From the NCBI RefSeq assembly GCF_011030405.1, contig NZ_JAAJTJ010000014.1:1-64000 (forward strand): a stretch of DNA of 64,000 bases, in the 5' to 3' direction. Source of the DNA: Parapedobacter sp. SGR-10. Lineage in GTDB: Bacteria; Bacteroidota; Bacteroidia; Sphingobacteriales; Sphingobacteriaceae. This document shows positions 52,796 to 61,546 of this stretch, in pieces (the stretch's first letter is position 1; every line of letters starts with the position of its first letter). Both the position numbers and the translations under genes were made by a program. The notes under the pieces were generated by a model. That model saw nothing but the letters and a program-made list of their open reading frames with translations. It made no database searches and was not told where the DNA came from.

Positions 52796-53965
52796 TTACT
52801 CTAGTAACCCTGCTTTGTACATTTGCCAGATGGGAGATTGCGATCTGATCTTGAGTACCGTTTCCTTTACGTCATTTATGACCTGCTCTATTTCTTCTTG
52901 GGTATTGTATTTTGAAAAGCTAAAACGTAGGCTACAAAAGGCATCTTCGTCCGATAGGCCCATGGCTTTCAGTACGTGTGAAGGATCGCGGTCACCAGAC
53001 ACGCAGGCCGAACCTGAAGATATAGCAACATGGGACAGTTTGGTCATCAGCTCTGCGGAGCGGACATGTCTGAACAATACATTGCTTGTGTTGTACAAGC
53101 GTGGAGAGGTGGTTGCATGGATATGTACCTCTTCGATATCCCGAAGGATAGACTGCTCAAAGAAATCTCTCAACGATCGTATTCTCTCATTTTCACCTGA
53201 AGCAGAGGCTGCGGCTTTGCCCAATCCGACTATATTGGCGACAGGATAGGTTCCGCCACGCAGCCCATGCTCCTGTTTTCCGCCGTGCAATAGTGGACTG
53301 ATCTGTATGGGTTTGCTTTTTCGGCGGACATAGAGCGCGCCTATTCCTTTGGGACCGTGAAATTTGTGGGCGCTCAGACAGAGGATGTCGATCGGGCAAA
53401 GGGAGAGGTCCAGGGAGGCTTTGCCTACATATTGTGTAGCATCGCAAAAGAAAAGGACGTCTTTTTCCTGACAGATATGAGCGATTTGCTCGATCGGGAA
53501 TAATACGCCCGTTTCGTTGTTTGCGGCCATCAATGTGACCAATATGGTGTCCGGTCGGATAGCTAGAGACAGCTCATTCGGGTTTATTTGCCCATTGTCA
53601 CCTACGGGAAGGTAGGTGATGTCTGCTCCTTGACGTTCCAGGTATTCGCAGGTATTCAATACGGCTTTGTGTTCGGTCTGGCAGGTAATGATGTGTTTGC
53701 CTTTGATCCGGTATCGCTCATAGATACCTTTGATGACCATATTGATGGCTTCCGTAGATCCACTTGTGAAGATGATTTCGTTGTCTTGTACTTGCAACAG
53801 CTGTGCCACTTGATAACGGGCCTTTTCGATGGCTTGCTTGGCATTCCTGCCCAATTTGTGCTGTATACTAGAGGCATTGCCGTACTCGTCCCTTAGATAG
53901 GGGAGCATAGTTTCCAGTACCTCTTCGCTCAATCGGGTAGTTGCATTATTGTCCAAGTAAATCAT
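52796..53965 (-). CDS. Cysteine desulfurase (NifS/IscS family)
   Basis: A 389-aa PLP enzyme that takes sulfur from cysteine for iron-sulfur cluster assembly. The N-terminal M-I-Y-L-D-N-N-A-T-T-R motif, the PLP lysine in S-A-H-K-F-H-G-P-K-G (Lys201) and the active-site cysteine in S-S-G-S-A-C-V-S-G (Cys321) are intact. Several positions (N-E-T-G, C-D-A-T-Q-Y-V) match the IscS/NifS clade. The adjacent IscA-type gene supports the role. It is divergent from mscS. Confidence 0.94.
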   Translation of the reverse strand: MIYLDNNATTRLSEEVLETMLPYLRDEYGNASSIQHKLGRNAKQAIEKARYQVAQLLQVQDNEIIFTSGSTEAINMVIKGIYERYRIKGKHIITCQTEHKAVLNTCEYLERQGADITYLPVGDNGQINPNELSLAIRPDTILVTLMAANNETGVLFPIEQIAHICQEKDVLFFCDATQYVGKASLDLSLCPIDILCLSAHKFHGPKGIGALYVRRKSKPIQISPLLHGGKQEHGLRGGTYPVANIVGLGKAAASASGENERIRSLRDFFEQSILRDIEEVHIHATTSPRLYNTSNVLFRHVRSAELMTKLSHVAISSGSACVSGDRDPSHVLKAMGLSDEDAFCSLRFSFSKYNTQEEIEQVINDVKETVLKIRSQSPIWQMYKAGLLE

Positions 53966-54023
53966 AGGATAAAGTTATTTAAAAAATTGGGTTAATGGAA
54001 AGACGATTACAGCAATAATATTA

Positions 54024-54031
54024 TACATTTG
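54024..54031 (+). promoter_or_regulatory. Predicted -7 box of the MscS gene
   Basis: TACATTTG is an exact TAnnTTTG match, 19 nt before the start codon. No TTTG occurs at -33. Confidence 0.5.
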
Positions 54032-54050
54032 TGTCTTAAGGTTAGTACTT

Positions 54051-54869
54051 ATGGAAAAACTTGAGCAGAGTATTGAAAAATGGATCGACTTGTTCATGAT
54101 GAAGGTGCCGAGCATTGCCGTGGGACTTCTTATTATCTTTGTCGGTCGTTACCTTGTCCGTTTTGCATTGAAACTGGTAGAGCGTCGCTTTGACAGAAGG
54201 CATATAGACCCTTCCGTTCGTTCGTTTGTCTCCAGTCTGATCAGATTTGCGCTGTATGCCCTGCTGCTCCTTACGGCGGCCAACACGATGGGGATACAGA
54301 CCACCTCTTTTATAGCTGCTATGTCTGCCTTTGGCTTAGCCGTTGGAATGGCCTTGCAGGGAAGTCTGTCCAATTTTGCCGGAGGTGTATTGATCTTATT
54401 GTTCCGGCCATTTGAAGTCGGGGATTATGTGGAGAGTGCCAATGGTTCGACGGGTGCGGTAGAACGTATAGACATCCTATACACCACAATGATCAATGAC
54501 GATGGTATCCGTATCTTTAGCCCTAATGGCACGTTGGCCAATTCGGTGATCAAAAATTTTACCAAGATATCCTCCCGACGTATGCAATTCTCATTTTTGG
54601 TATCCTATGATGTCAATATGAAACTAGCTAGGGAGACTATTCTATCCATACTGTCTGATGACAAACGGATATTGGATACCCCCAAGGCAACAGTTCATGT
54701 AGGGGATCTTAAAGATGGCGGTGTCGTCATGACCGTCAGAGCTTGGGCTGCTCGAGAGAATTTTTGGGCCACAAAGTATGAAATTGCTGAACGCATCCAA
54801 GAAAAATTGGATGGAAAAAATGTTGTGTTCCCACAAGCGAGCATCAAGGTGCTGCCCCATGAAGATTAG
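54051..54869 (+). CDS. MscS-type small-conductance mechanosensitive channel
   Basis: A 272-aa channel subunit that opens on hypo-osmotic shock. Three hydrophobic helices precede the pore motif: T-T-S-F-I-A-A-M-S-A-F-G-L-A-V-G-M-A-L-Q-G-S-L-S-N-F-A-G-G (TM3, about 81-110). The cytoplasmic beta and alpha/beta domains follow (R-P-F-E-V-G-D-Y-V, then S-P-N-G-T-L-A-N-S). The length matches E. coli MscS (286 aa). Its stop codon forms one end of a perfect 12-bp palindrome (54867-54878) whose other end is the stop codon of a convergent 48-aa gene. Confidence 0.94.
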   Translation: MEKLEQSIEKWIDLFMMKVPSIAVGLLIIFVGRYLVRFALKLVERRFDRRHIDPSVRSFVSSLIRFALYALLLLTAANTMGIQTTSFIAAMSAFGLAVGMALQGSLSNFAGGVLILLFRPFEVGDYVESANGSTGAVERIDILYTTMINDDGIRIFSPNGTLANSVIKNFTKISSRRMQFSFLVSYDVNMKLARETILSILSDDKRILDTPKATVHVGDLKDGGVVMTVRAWAARENFWATKYEIAERIQEKLDGKNVVFPQASIKVLPHED

Positions 54870-54875
54870 GGTACC

Positions 54876-55022
54876 CTATCCTAGCGAATGGATCAATACA
54901 TAGTAACGATAAGCGACAATTCCCTGTTGGAGCTTGCTGAGCGTGGCAGGGTCTTTTCGACTGTATTTGGGTAGTACAATCTTATTGATCGTGTTCAGAA
55001 GTTTGAATAAAGACTTTTTCAT
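54876..55022 (-). CDS. Conserved 48-aa small protein
   Basis: A 48-codon frame starts M-K-K-S-L-F-K-L-L-N-T-I-N-K and continues through V-L-P-K-Y-S-R-K-D, L-S-K-L-Q-Q-G-I-V-A-Y-R-Y-Y-V, ending S-L-G. It is basic with two amphipathic helices. From memory it resembles a short family in Bacteroidota that databases often label SsrA-binding protein, though it lacks the SmpB fold. Its stop codon is complementary to that of mscS in a 12-bp palindrome, which argues that both gene ends are real. Its function is unknown. Confidence 0.7.
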   Translation of the reverse strand: MKKSLFKLLNTINKIVLPKYSRKDPATLSKLQQGIVAYRYYVLIHSLG

Positions 55023-55199
55023 GCCGATACCTTAATCTTATAAATATAGGTAAAGAAATACAAATTTCTTATGTTATATTCATAAAATATGAATTAATGT
55101 ATTGTTTATGACCTATTTTACCGGATGTCTTGCCCAACGTATAGTTAAGTATCTGTTCGTAATTAATTGATATTATTTTAGTCTCCGATATTTTTTATA

Positions 55200-55375
55200 A
55201 AACCACATAGGAACATAGTCTTTAAATCGTCTAAAACATGGCATAGACGCCCAAGGGCATTGTGATAGTGTCATAACTTGTCCGCCTACTGGCGGATAGG
55301 CTATGTTTGAAAACTTGTTTTCCTATATAAACTTCCGCTTTTAAAGTGCAAGCGCATAAAATTTCTATGTGGTTT
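55200..55375. repeat. MITE-like element with 11-bp terminal inverted repeats
   Basis: AAACCACATAG (55200-55210) and CTATGTGGTTT (55365-55375) are perfect inverted repeats 176 bp apart end to end. A nested pair AACATAG (55212-55218) and CTATGTT (55301-55307) and a TCCGCC-TACT-GGCGGA hairpin (55281-55296) lie inside. No gene is present. The rest of the 474-nt gap before 55497 holds nothing I can name. Confidence 0.6.
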
Positions 55376-55496
55376 CATCTTTAGTGAGAAATTTGTTATA
55401 AACTATTTTGGAACACTTACTTATATGATTGATCCAAAAATTTGATTTATCGGAAACAAAAAAGCATCTGCACAGTTATAAGGGAAACAGTTTTTT

Positions 55497-56972
55497 ATGA
55501 CTTTGCATGTAGTAAGAAAAAATATCTATTTCATGCCCGACTCCAAAAGGGTGCTGGCACGTTTTTTTAGCGTGAGCGAACAACGTGCTATCAAGATTGT
55601 AAATCGTATCCTGGGTATGGACAAACAGCAGAAAATAGATACCCTTAATAAACTTTTGCGCAACTTTTCTAAGCGTCATCGCAGTGTGATCGGTATTTGG
55701 GAACGAAACCACAAGCGAATCGCCCATATTCTGCAGATGACCGATGCGAAGGAGGGTGATATTTCACATAAGGACAAGCTACTGATCGGTGCACATTTTA
55801 CCATGGAATACTCTATCGAGGCAGCTGCTTTTTTTAATCCTTCTATCGTCGAATCGCCTGATCAAACGCAGTTGAAAGATGACGAAAAAAGAGTAGTGTT
55901 GAGCTTTAGGGCTATCGGTGAAGGGCATGTGTCCTCTATTGTTTTCCGTTCAGCAGTCTTGGATAGCAACCTGGATATGCATGTTGAGGAGGTAGGTCAC
56001 CATTTGGAAAAACCCAGGGTGTTCAAAAGCTATCGATACCGGAAGAGTGATTTTATCGAAAAATTGGCTCAACTGCATGAAATGGACAAGGAAATGATGG
56101 GTATCATTCAGGCCAAACTGACAGATACCTTTACGTATGAAGAACTTCGCCGTTATGTCAATGAGATCATCCAAGAAAATGTATTGAATCCAGATAGCTT
56201 GACCTTGATGACGCAGATCATGTGGTTGGCCTCTTCGCATTATGATATTACCTATTCGTTAGATACGGCTATTTCCGAAAGGGTTATATTCCCAATTGTA
56301 GATACGGAGAAAAATGGAATCGAAGATGCGCGTTTTGTGCGTTTTACAACAGAAAAAGATAAGGTGATCTATTATGCGACGTATACAGCTTATGATGGTT
56401 TTACCATTCTGCCGAAATTATTGTCAACGAGAGATTTTGTACATTTCAAAATACAGCCCATCAATGGTAAGATTGCCAATAAGGGTGCGGCTCTTTTTCC
56501 TCGAAAGATAAATGGAAAGTATGCGATGTTGTGCCGGGTTGACGGTGAAAACAACTATATAGCCTTTTCTGAGGATATCAATAATTGGCAACAGGATATT
56601 ACATTATTAAAAGAACCCGAGTATCCCTGGGAGTTTGTACAGTTGGGTAACTGTGGATCGCCAATCGAAACCGACAAGGGGTGGTTGGTCCTGACACATG
56701 GTGTAGGTGCGATGCGTGAGTATACGATAGGTGCGATCCTACTGGATATAGATGATCCCACCAAAGTGATCGGTAAACTTAGGGAGCCTTTGCTATCTCC
56801 AAATAGAGAAGAGCGTGAAGGGTATGTACCTAATGTAGTATATTCCTGTGGGCAGATGGTACACAATGAACATTTGATTATACCGTACGCTATGTCGGAC
56901 TATGCTTCTACGTATGCTACGGTCAATATGAATGAATTGTTGGCAGCATTGATGGAAGGTGGTGCGGACTAG
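55497..56972 (+). CDS. GH130-family glycoside phosphorylase-like protein
   Basis: A 491-aa protein. Residues about 1-150 form an N-terminal extension, rich in basic residues and helices, that short GH130 enzymes lack. The C-terminal 5-bladed propeller carries the GH130 hallmark G-I-E-D-A-R-F-V (274-281) and Y-A-T-Y-T-A-Y-D-G. GH130 enzymes phosphorolyse or hydrolyse beta-mannosides such as mannosyl-glucose or beta-1,2-mannobiose. It has no signal peptide and is likely cytoplasmic. An AAGGGAAAC ribosome binding site lies before the ATG. Its stop codon overlaps that of the convergent barrel gene. Confidence 0.88.
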   Translation: MTLHVVRKNIYFMPDSKRVLARFFSVSEQRAIKIVNRILGMDKQQKIDTLNKLLRNFSKRHRSVIGIWERNHKRIAHILQMTDAKEGDISHKDKLLIGAHFTMEYSIEAAAFFNPSIVESPDQTQLKDDEKRVVLSFRAIGEGHVSSIVFRSAVLDSNLDMHVEEVGHHLEKPRVFKSYRYRKSDFIEKLAQLHEMDKEMMGIIQAKLTDTFTYEELRRYVNEIIQENVLNPDSLTLMTQIMWLASSHYDITYSLDTAISERVIFPIVDTEKNGIEDARFVRFTTEKDKVIYYATYTAYDGFTILPKLLSTRDFVHFKIQPINGKIANKGAALFPRKINGKYAMLCRVDGENNYIAFSEDINNWQQDITLLKEPEYPWEFVQLGNCGSPIETDKGWLVLTHGVGAMREYTIGAILLDIDDPTKVIGKLREPLLSPNREEREGYVPNVVYSCGQMVHNEHLIIPYAMSDYASTYATVNMNELLAALMEGGAD

Positions 56973-58090
56973 CAAAACCCGTAGCAACTGTACAGATAAG
57001 ATAACCAAAAGCTGATTGTGCTTTCCGCTCCCTGGTTCCGGTTTATACCGTGGCTATCCAGTCCATCGCAACACCCTTTCGATTGTGGGTCGTATAAGCT
57101 AAGGCCGAGTTCATTTGCGCCAAAGAACCAACGGAAGGAGGTTAACATCTTATCCAGATACTTCTCCTCACCTGTGATTTCATAGAGTTGTTTGTATAGT
57201 AGAATAGTCGACGGGAGTTCGATAGGTTGCTGGCCAAATCTACTTCGTGTGCTGCCCTGTATAAACCAGCTTTCATTGCCTATTACCGAGAGATGCTCGC
57301 GTTCGAAGTACAGTGAATCTAGAAAATAAGCACTTTGCCTACCCACATCAAGCAATGTGTTGTCTTGAAGGGTACATGCGGCTCGTAGTATGCTAAGCGG
57401 AAGTATAGCATTATCATAAGATACTATTTTTTCATACCAGGGCCAGTTAGGAGAGGAGGCTTTTTGATATTCATCCAGCATATAGTGTGCCATCTGCTCG
57501 ATGATCTCCTGCACTTCTTCGTCCTTTGGATACGATGTTGCATAATACATCAGTCCTAATAAACTATAAGCGACAGCTCTTAAAGAGCGCAAGGTGTTGA
57601 TGTGGCGTAGTGCGGGACGGAACAGTTCCTGTACCAGTGGGTGAAATTGCGCCTGCTGACTGGTTTTCAGTAAGTAGCCGAGCCCCCATATCGTCCTTCC
57701 GAAGCTGTCTTCGGTACCCTCTTCGTCTAAAAATACATGGTCAAATGACAAGAAATTTCTAAACTTTCCGTTTCCCAGTTGCATATAATACAGGTAAGCC
57801 AGATATGTCGAGATAAGTTGTTCCAAATGGACCGAAGGTTTTTTTTCGTGAGCCATCACGACTAGTAATAGAGCCCGAGCATTGTCATCCAAACAATATC
57901 CATGGTGATAATTTGGGGTTGAATACTTGGCATGTTGCAGGATGCCGACCTGGTTCGTGAGGCGATATATATGCATCAGGTCGAATGCGGGCAAATCCGG
58001 GATTATATCGTGGAGTAATTTTTCATCCCATATTTCTGAAGCATATCCCTCGTGCCGATTAAAATGACGAGATCCTAAAATCATATCCAC
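56969..58090 (-). CDS. (alpha/alpha)6-barrel protein of the GT4/GH130 cluster
   Basis: A 373-aa helical protein with repeated Y/L-rich helices and the motifs Y-C-L-D-D-N-A-R-A-L-L (about 64-74), S-F-G-R-T-I-W-G-L-G-Y (about 127-137) and, near the end, C-C-D-G-L-D-S-H-G-I-N-R-N-Q-G-A-E-S-T. These are the marks of an alpha/alpha toroid like AGE- or GH-type barrels; it is often annotated as a glycosyltransferase. No signal peptide is seen. It is 11 nt after the GT4 gene and ends tail to tail with GH130, sharing the four bases CTAG for both stops. It probably acts on the same glycan as GT4 and GH130. The reaction is unknown. Confidence 0.8.
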   Translation of the reverse strand: MDMILGSRHFNRHEGYASEIWDEKLLHDIIPDLPAFDLMHIYRLTNQVGILQHAKYSTPNYHHGYCLDDNARALLLVVMAHEKKPSVHLEQLISTYLAYLYYMQLGNGKFRNFLSFDHVFLDEEGTEDSFGRTIWGLGYLLKTSQQAQFHPLVQELFRPALRHINTLRSLRAVAYSLLGLMYYATSYPKDEEVQEIIEQMAHYMLDEYQKASSPNWPWYEKIVSYDNAILPLSILRAACTLQDNTLLDVGRQSAYFLDSLYFEREHLSVIGNESWFIQGSTRSRFGQQPIELPSTILLYKQLYEITGEEKYLDKMLTSFRWFFGANELGLSLYDPQSKGCCDGLDSHGINRNQGAESTISFWLSYLYSCYGFC

Positions 58091-58101
58091 AATAAAAAAA
58101 A

Positions 58102-59316
58102 TTAAGAGTACAACCTTTTGTGACTAACTGAAAATATAGGTGAAATATTCTCCTTTAGGCTTTCTGTTAGTGTATTTAAATTTATAGAAAATTCCTTGTC
58201 TTCCGGTTTTAGCGATTCTAAAAGTGCCAAATGCTGCTTTCCTATATTTTTCCAACATATTTGTTTACCATACGCTGCCGCATTTTTACGGTATTTGGCT
58301 AGCAGCGTCGGATTTTCCAACAATTGATTGATTAAATCCGCAAGTTGGTGTGCATTTTTAAAATCAAACAGCAACCCTCTATTTTCCGTCAGTAGATCTC
58401 TGGCATACCAATATGGGGTTGAAATGACTGCTGCTCCCGCACCAATGGCAAAGGACAGTGTTCCGCTACTGATCTGCTGTTCGTTTGGATAAGGCGTTAC
58501 GTAGATGTCACAGGCACTCAAATATTGCTTGAGCAGGGCCTCGGACGCAAAGCAATTGATGAATTTAACCTTATCCGAAATACCAAGATCCTTGGTCTTC
58601 TGGATCAAAGATGCACGGTAGCTTTCACCTTCTTCACGTAGTATGTTGGGGTGTGTCGATCCTAGGATTATATAGACGAAATTGTCATCGTGTACAGAGG
58701 CTACTGCTTCGATAGCTGTTTCGAAGCCTTTGTTTCGCCCCAGAAATCCAAAGCTCAGCATGATTTTTTTGTCCGGATAGCCTATGCTCTTTTTGGCGTT
58801 ATGCTGGTCATAGGAGAAGTCGGGTACACCGTGCGGGATCAATTTGATCTTATCTTCGGGGACACCGTATATATCCCGTACCATAGTGATGGCCCTTTGT
58901 GTCATTACCGTGACTTTGTGGCTCCTTTGTGTAAGATGTTGGAGTACGGCTTTTTCACTGTCAGTTGGATTTTCCAATACAGTGTGAAGGTTGCTTATTA
59001 AGGGCAGGTTCAGGGACTTTGCTAAAGCAAGGACATAGTCGCCCGAAATCCCTCCGAAGATACCATACTCATGCTGGATGATACAAGCGTCGTAGGTGGC
59101 ATTGATATATCGAGCGGCAGCTATATAACATTTTAAGTTATTCTTTTCGATCACAAAATCTACCTCTTCGGGAAACAACTTTTCTGTACCATCAGAGATA
59201 GCGATGATGCCATGTCGATGTGTTGAAGACTTCGTAATAGACCGAAAAAGGTCTTGTGTAAATGTAGCGATACCGCACTGCCTTGGTGGGTATGTTCCGA
59301 TTATAGCTGTTTTCAT
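58102..59316 (-). CDS. GT4-family glycosyltransferase
   Basis: A 404-aa GT-B enzyme. The N-terminal domain opens I-G-T-Y-P-P-R-Q-C-G-I-A-T-F-T-Q-D-L and contains I-Q-H-E-Y-G-I-F-G-G. The C-terminal nucleotide-sugar domain has F-G-F-L-G-R-N-K-G-F-E-T-A-I-E, then V-T-P-Y-P-N-E-Q-Q-I-S-S-G-T-L-S-F-A-I-G-A-G, with the E-x-x-S-G-type region that binds the sugar nucleotide. It should transfer a sugar (a mannose or glucose donor is plausible from the GH130 link). It heads the two-gene minus-strand unit with the alpha/alpha barrel protein. Confidence 0.9.
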   Translation of the reverse strand: MKTAIIGTYPPRQCGIATFTQDLFRSITKSSTHRHGIIAISDGTEKLFPEEVDFVIEKNNLKCYIAAARYINATYDACIIQHEYGIFGGISGDYVLALAKSLNLPLISNLHTVLENPTDSEKAVLQHLTQRSHKVTVMTQRAITMVRDIYGVPEDKIKLIPHGVPDFSYDQHNAKKSIGYPDKKIMLSFGFLGRNKGFETAIEAVASVHDDNFVYIILGSTHPNILREEGESYRASLIQKTKDLGISDKVKFINCFASEALLKQYLSACDIYVTPYPNEQQISSGTLSFAIGAGAAVISTPYWYARDLLTENRGLLFDFKNAHQLADLINQLLENPTLLAKYRKNAAAYGKQICWKNIGKQHLALLESLKPEDKEFSINLNTLTESLKENISPIFSVSHKRLYS

Positions 59317-59553
59317 AGATATGACAATAAATCTTTCGTATTATACTTGCCTGTTAGAGACTTCAATTATACGTTCCGTGCATATGAACAAATAAAATGG
59401 AATTTTGTTGAACCCATATGATGATTTATGAAAAACATCTGGATTATAATGTTTTGCGCCTGCGGTGTTCGGCTCTGTTTGGAAAGCTTGAGAGGTATCT
59501 GCTATCAGAGGGGACATAGATTGTTAAAATTCTTCCATATATAAGATTTTTCC

Positions 59554-59576
59554 TTTACTTTCGCTACGAAAGTAAA
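59554..59576. promoter_or_regulatory. Perfect inverted repeat upstream of the second ECF sigma gene
   Basis: TTTACTTTCG (59554-59563) and CGAAAGTAAA (59567-59576) are perfect 10-bp arms around CTA. The left arm contains TACTTTCG, one base off TAnnTTTG, so the repeat may overlap the sigma promoter and act as an operator. The remainder of the 304-nt gap (59317-59620) shows no gene. Confidence 0.45.
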
Positions 59577-59620
59577 TAAATAGGTGTGGTCGATAGTCGT
59601 CTTTAATACTAACCCAAAAT

Positions 59621-60208
59621 ATGGCTGGATATTTTGAAAAACCTTTACGAGAAAAAGTGGATTTGTCAAACGAACAGATGTTTAAAGAAGTGTTTGTTGG
59701 GTATTTTGCTCCTTTATGTGTTTTTGCCCAAAAATATGTAGGCAATTTTCATGATGAGGATGTAGTGTCGGCTGTTTTTTCGAATATGTACCAAAAGAAA
59801 ATGGTATTTGACAGCAAAGATGATTTTGTATTCTACCTATATAGGAGTGTAAAAAATAAATGTCTGGACACACTCAAGTCCGACAACCGTATGGTAAATC
59901 GAAATCAAGTGTATTCGGAAGAACTGGAGCACGAAGATTTTTTTAACGATATCGTAGAGAATGAAGTGTTGGCCGAGACGTACCGTGAAATCCAATCTTT
60001 GCCGGAATACAATAAGCGGATCATCGAATTGAGTTATTTTGAAGGCTTTAGCAATCAAGAGATTGCCGATGAATTGCAGTTGTCCCTTCAGACTGTCAAA
60101 AATTATAAACGAAATGCCGTAGCCAGTTTGCGGACAGCCCTTGTTCGAAAGGCCATATTGAGCTTGCTTTTGTTTATCGGTATTTATCTATTTAAAATGG
60201 ATTTTTAG
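59621..60208 (+). CDS. ECF sigma-70 factor (second locus)
   Basis: A 195-aa ECF sigma factor. Region 2 spans about 20-90 (F-K-E-V-F-V-G-Y-F-A-P-L-C-V-F-A-Q-K-Y-V, D-V-V-S-A-V-F). Region 4 spans about 120-175 (L-P-E-Y-N-K-R-I-I-E-L-S-Y-F-E-G-F-S-N-Q-E-I-A-D-E-L-Q-L-S, then Q-T-V-K-N-Y-K-R-N-A). It lies upstream of a FecR and an STN-SusC gene, so it should respond to the ligand of that SusC. It differs from the sigma at 9.3 kb, so the two loci are likely separately regulated. A short hairpin (GACTT-TCG-AAGTC) follows the stop. Confidence 0.93.
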   Translation: MAGYFEKPLREKVDLSNEQMFKEVFVGYFAPLCVFAQKYVGNFHDEDVVSAVFSNMYQKKMVFDSKDDFVFYLYRSVKNKCLDTLKSDNRMVNRNQVYSEELEHEDFFNDIVENEVLAETYREIQSLPEYNKRIIELSYFEGFSNQEIADELQLSLQTVKNYKRNAVASLRTALVRKAILSLLLFIGIYLFKMDF

Positions 60209-60335
60209 AGACTTTCGAAGTCTATAAGGTTACATTTTTACTTTTTTTATTTTTTTAGAGTACTTTTTGACGACGGTGTCGTTTTGATAGTGTATTGGTC
60301 GAATCAGAACCTAAATATAAACTCTACTAATAATA

Positions 60336-61517
60336 ATGAAGCAAAATACGCCTTATCATAATTATTCCATTTACACTATTGTGTCTCTTATCCGTAAGGC
60401 AAAAAAGGGAGATTTGACCGAAGAAGAACTTCTGACATTGCACCAATGGATCAATCGCAATCCTCGAAACCGGGCATTGTACAATCGTTTATTGACCAAA
60501 GATCAAATCAATGAGTTGGAAGGGATGTTGGCAAAGGATACGTTGGGAAGGTATACACAATTAATAGAGCGGGCCAGAGCCAAAAAAGTCAAGCGCTTGG
60601 TTACGTACACGAGCATAGTAGCTGCAGCTTCGATCATTGTTTATTTATTGTTTGTTCCGCTTTTTGAAGATTCTGTCGATTTGAATAAGGAACTGGTATC
60701 CATCCCCGATATGGATGAATCCGATATGATTACCTTGCATACGGGTGATTTTCGTGAGGGTTTGGTGGTCAGGCAAGACAGTGTATACGAGGTATCTTCA
60801 CTCTTGCGTGAAGTCAGTACAGATGCGCCCGAAGCGGATGGCCTGGAGCCTGTAGTGATCCGTACACCTATTGGAAAGACGATAGCCTTCAAGCTGTACG
60901 ATGGTAGTACGGTGTACCTTAACTCGAACTCGCGGCTGTTTTTTTACAATCAAGATGATCTTCAAGGTGAGCGTCGTGTCCAGTTGAGCGGTGAGGCCTT
61001 TTTTGAGGTTGCAAAGGACGAAAAACGACCTTTTATTGTAGAGAACAATGGTAGAGAGATCAAAGTGCTGGGTACTTCGTTCAATGTCAACGGTTATGAG
61101 ACACATGACAAATTCAAGCTTGGCTTGGCTACCGGTAGGGTCGAGATCAGTATCAAGGACATCGGTTATACCAAGGTACTGACGCCGGGACACGAATTGA
61201 CGTATGACAAGACGAAAAACAAGGTCGTACAACGTGCACAAGACATTCATCGTATGGGCCTTTGGAGAACAGGTGTCTATGTTTTTGAAGATGTATCCAT
61301 CGTGGAGCTCACGAAGGATATGGAGCAAATGTACCCTATCCATTTTGTGTATGAGGGAGATATGCCTAAACATCTGTTTAGCGGTGAGATATCCCTAAAG
61401 GAAGAATGGAAAAAGGTATTAAACAAATTAGAAATGACGAATAGAGTACGGTTTACTATCGAAGGTAATAAGGTCACCGTGCGAAGGCATCAAGAAAATA
61501 ACGTAGAAAATAATTAA
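60336..61517 (+). CDS. FecR-type anti-sigma factor (second locus)
   Basis: A 393-aa membrane protein. The cytoplasmic N-terminus contains L-T-L-H-Q-W-I-N-R-N-P-R-N-R (residues 33-46), typical of sigma-binding segments. One membrane helix lies at about 88-110. The FecR domain is in the periplasm (V-I-R-T-P-I-G-K-T-I-A-F-K-L-Y-D-G-S-T-V-Y-L-N-S-N, then I-K-V-L-G-T-S-F-N-V-N-G-Y), and the C-terminal DUF4974 domain has L-E-M-T-N-R-V-R-F-T-I-E-G. It lies 127 nt after the sigma gene and 29 nt before susC. Confidence 0.93.
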   Translation: MKQNTPYHNYSIYTIVSLIRKAKKGDLTEEELLTLHQWINRNPRNRALYNRLLTKDQINELEGMLAKDTLGRYTQLIERARAKKVKRLVTYTSIVAAASIIVYLLFVPLFEDSVDLNKELVSIPDMDESDMITLHTGDFREGLVVRQDSVYEVSSLLREVSTDAPEADGLEPVVIRTPIGKTIAFKLYDGSTVYLNSNSRLFFYNQDDLQGERRVQLSGEAFFEVAKDEKRPFIVENNGREIKVLGTSFNVNGYETHDKFKLGLATGRVEISIKDIGYTKVLTPGHELTYDKTKNKVVQRAQDIHRMGLWRTGVYVFEDVSIVELTKDMEQMYPIHFVYEGDMPKHLFSGEISLKEEWKKVLNKLEMTNRVRFTIEGNKVTVRRHQENNVENN

Positions 61518-61546
61518 TCAGTATCAATAAAACTATCATCAAATTT

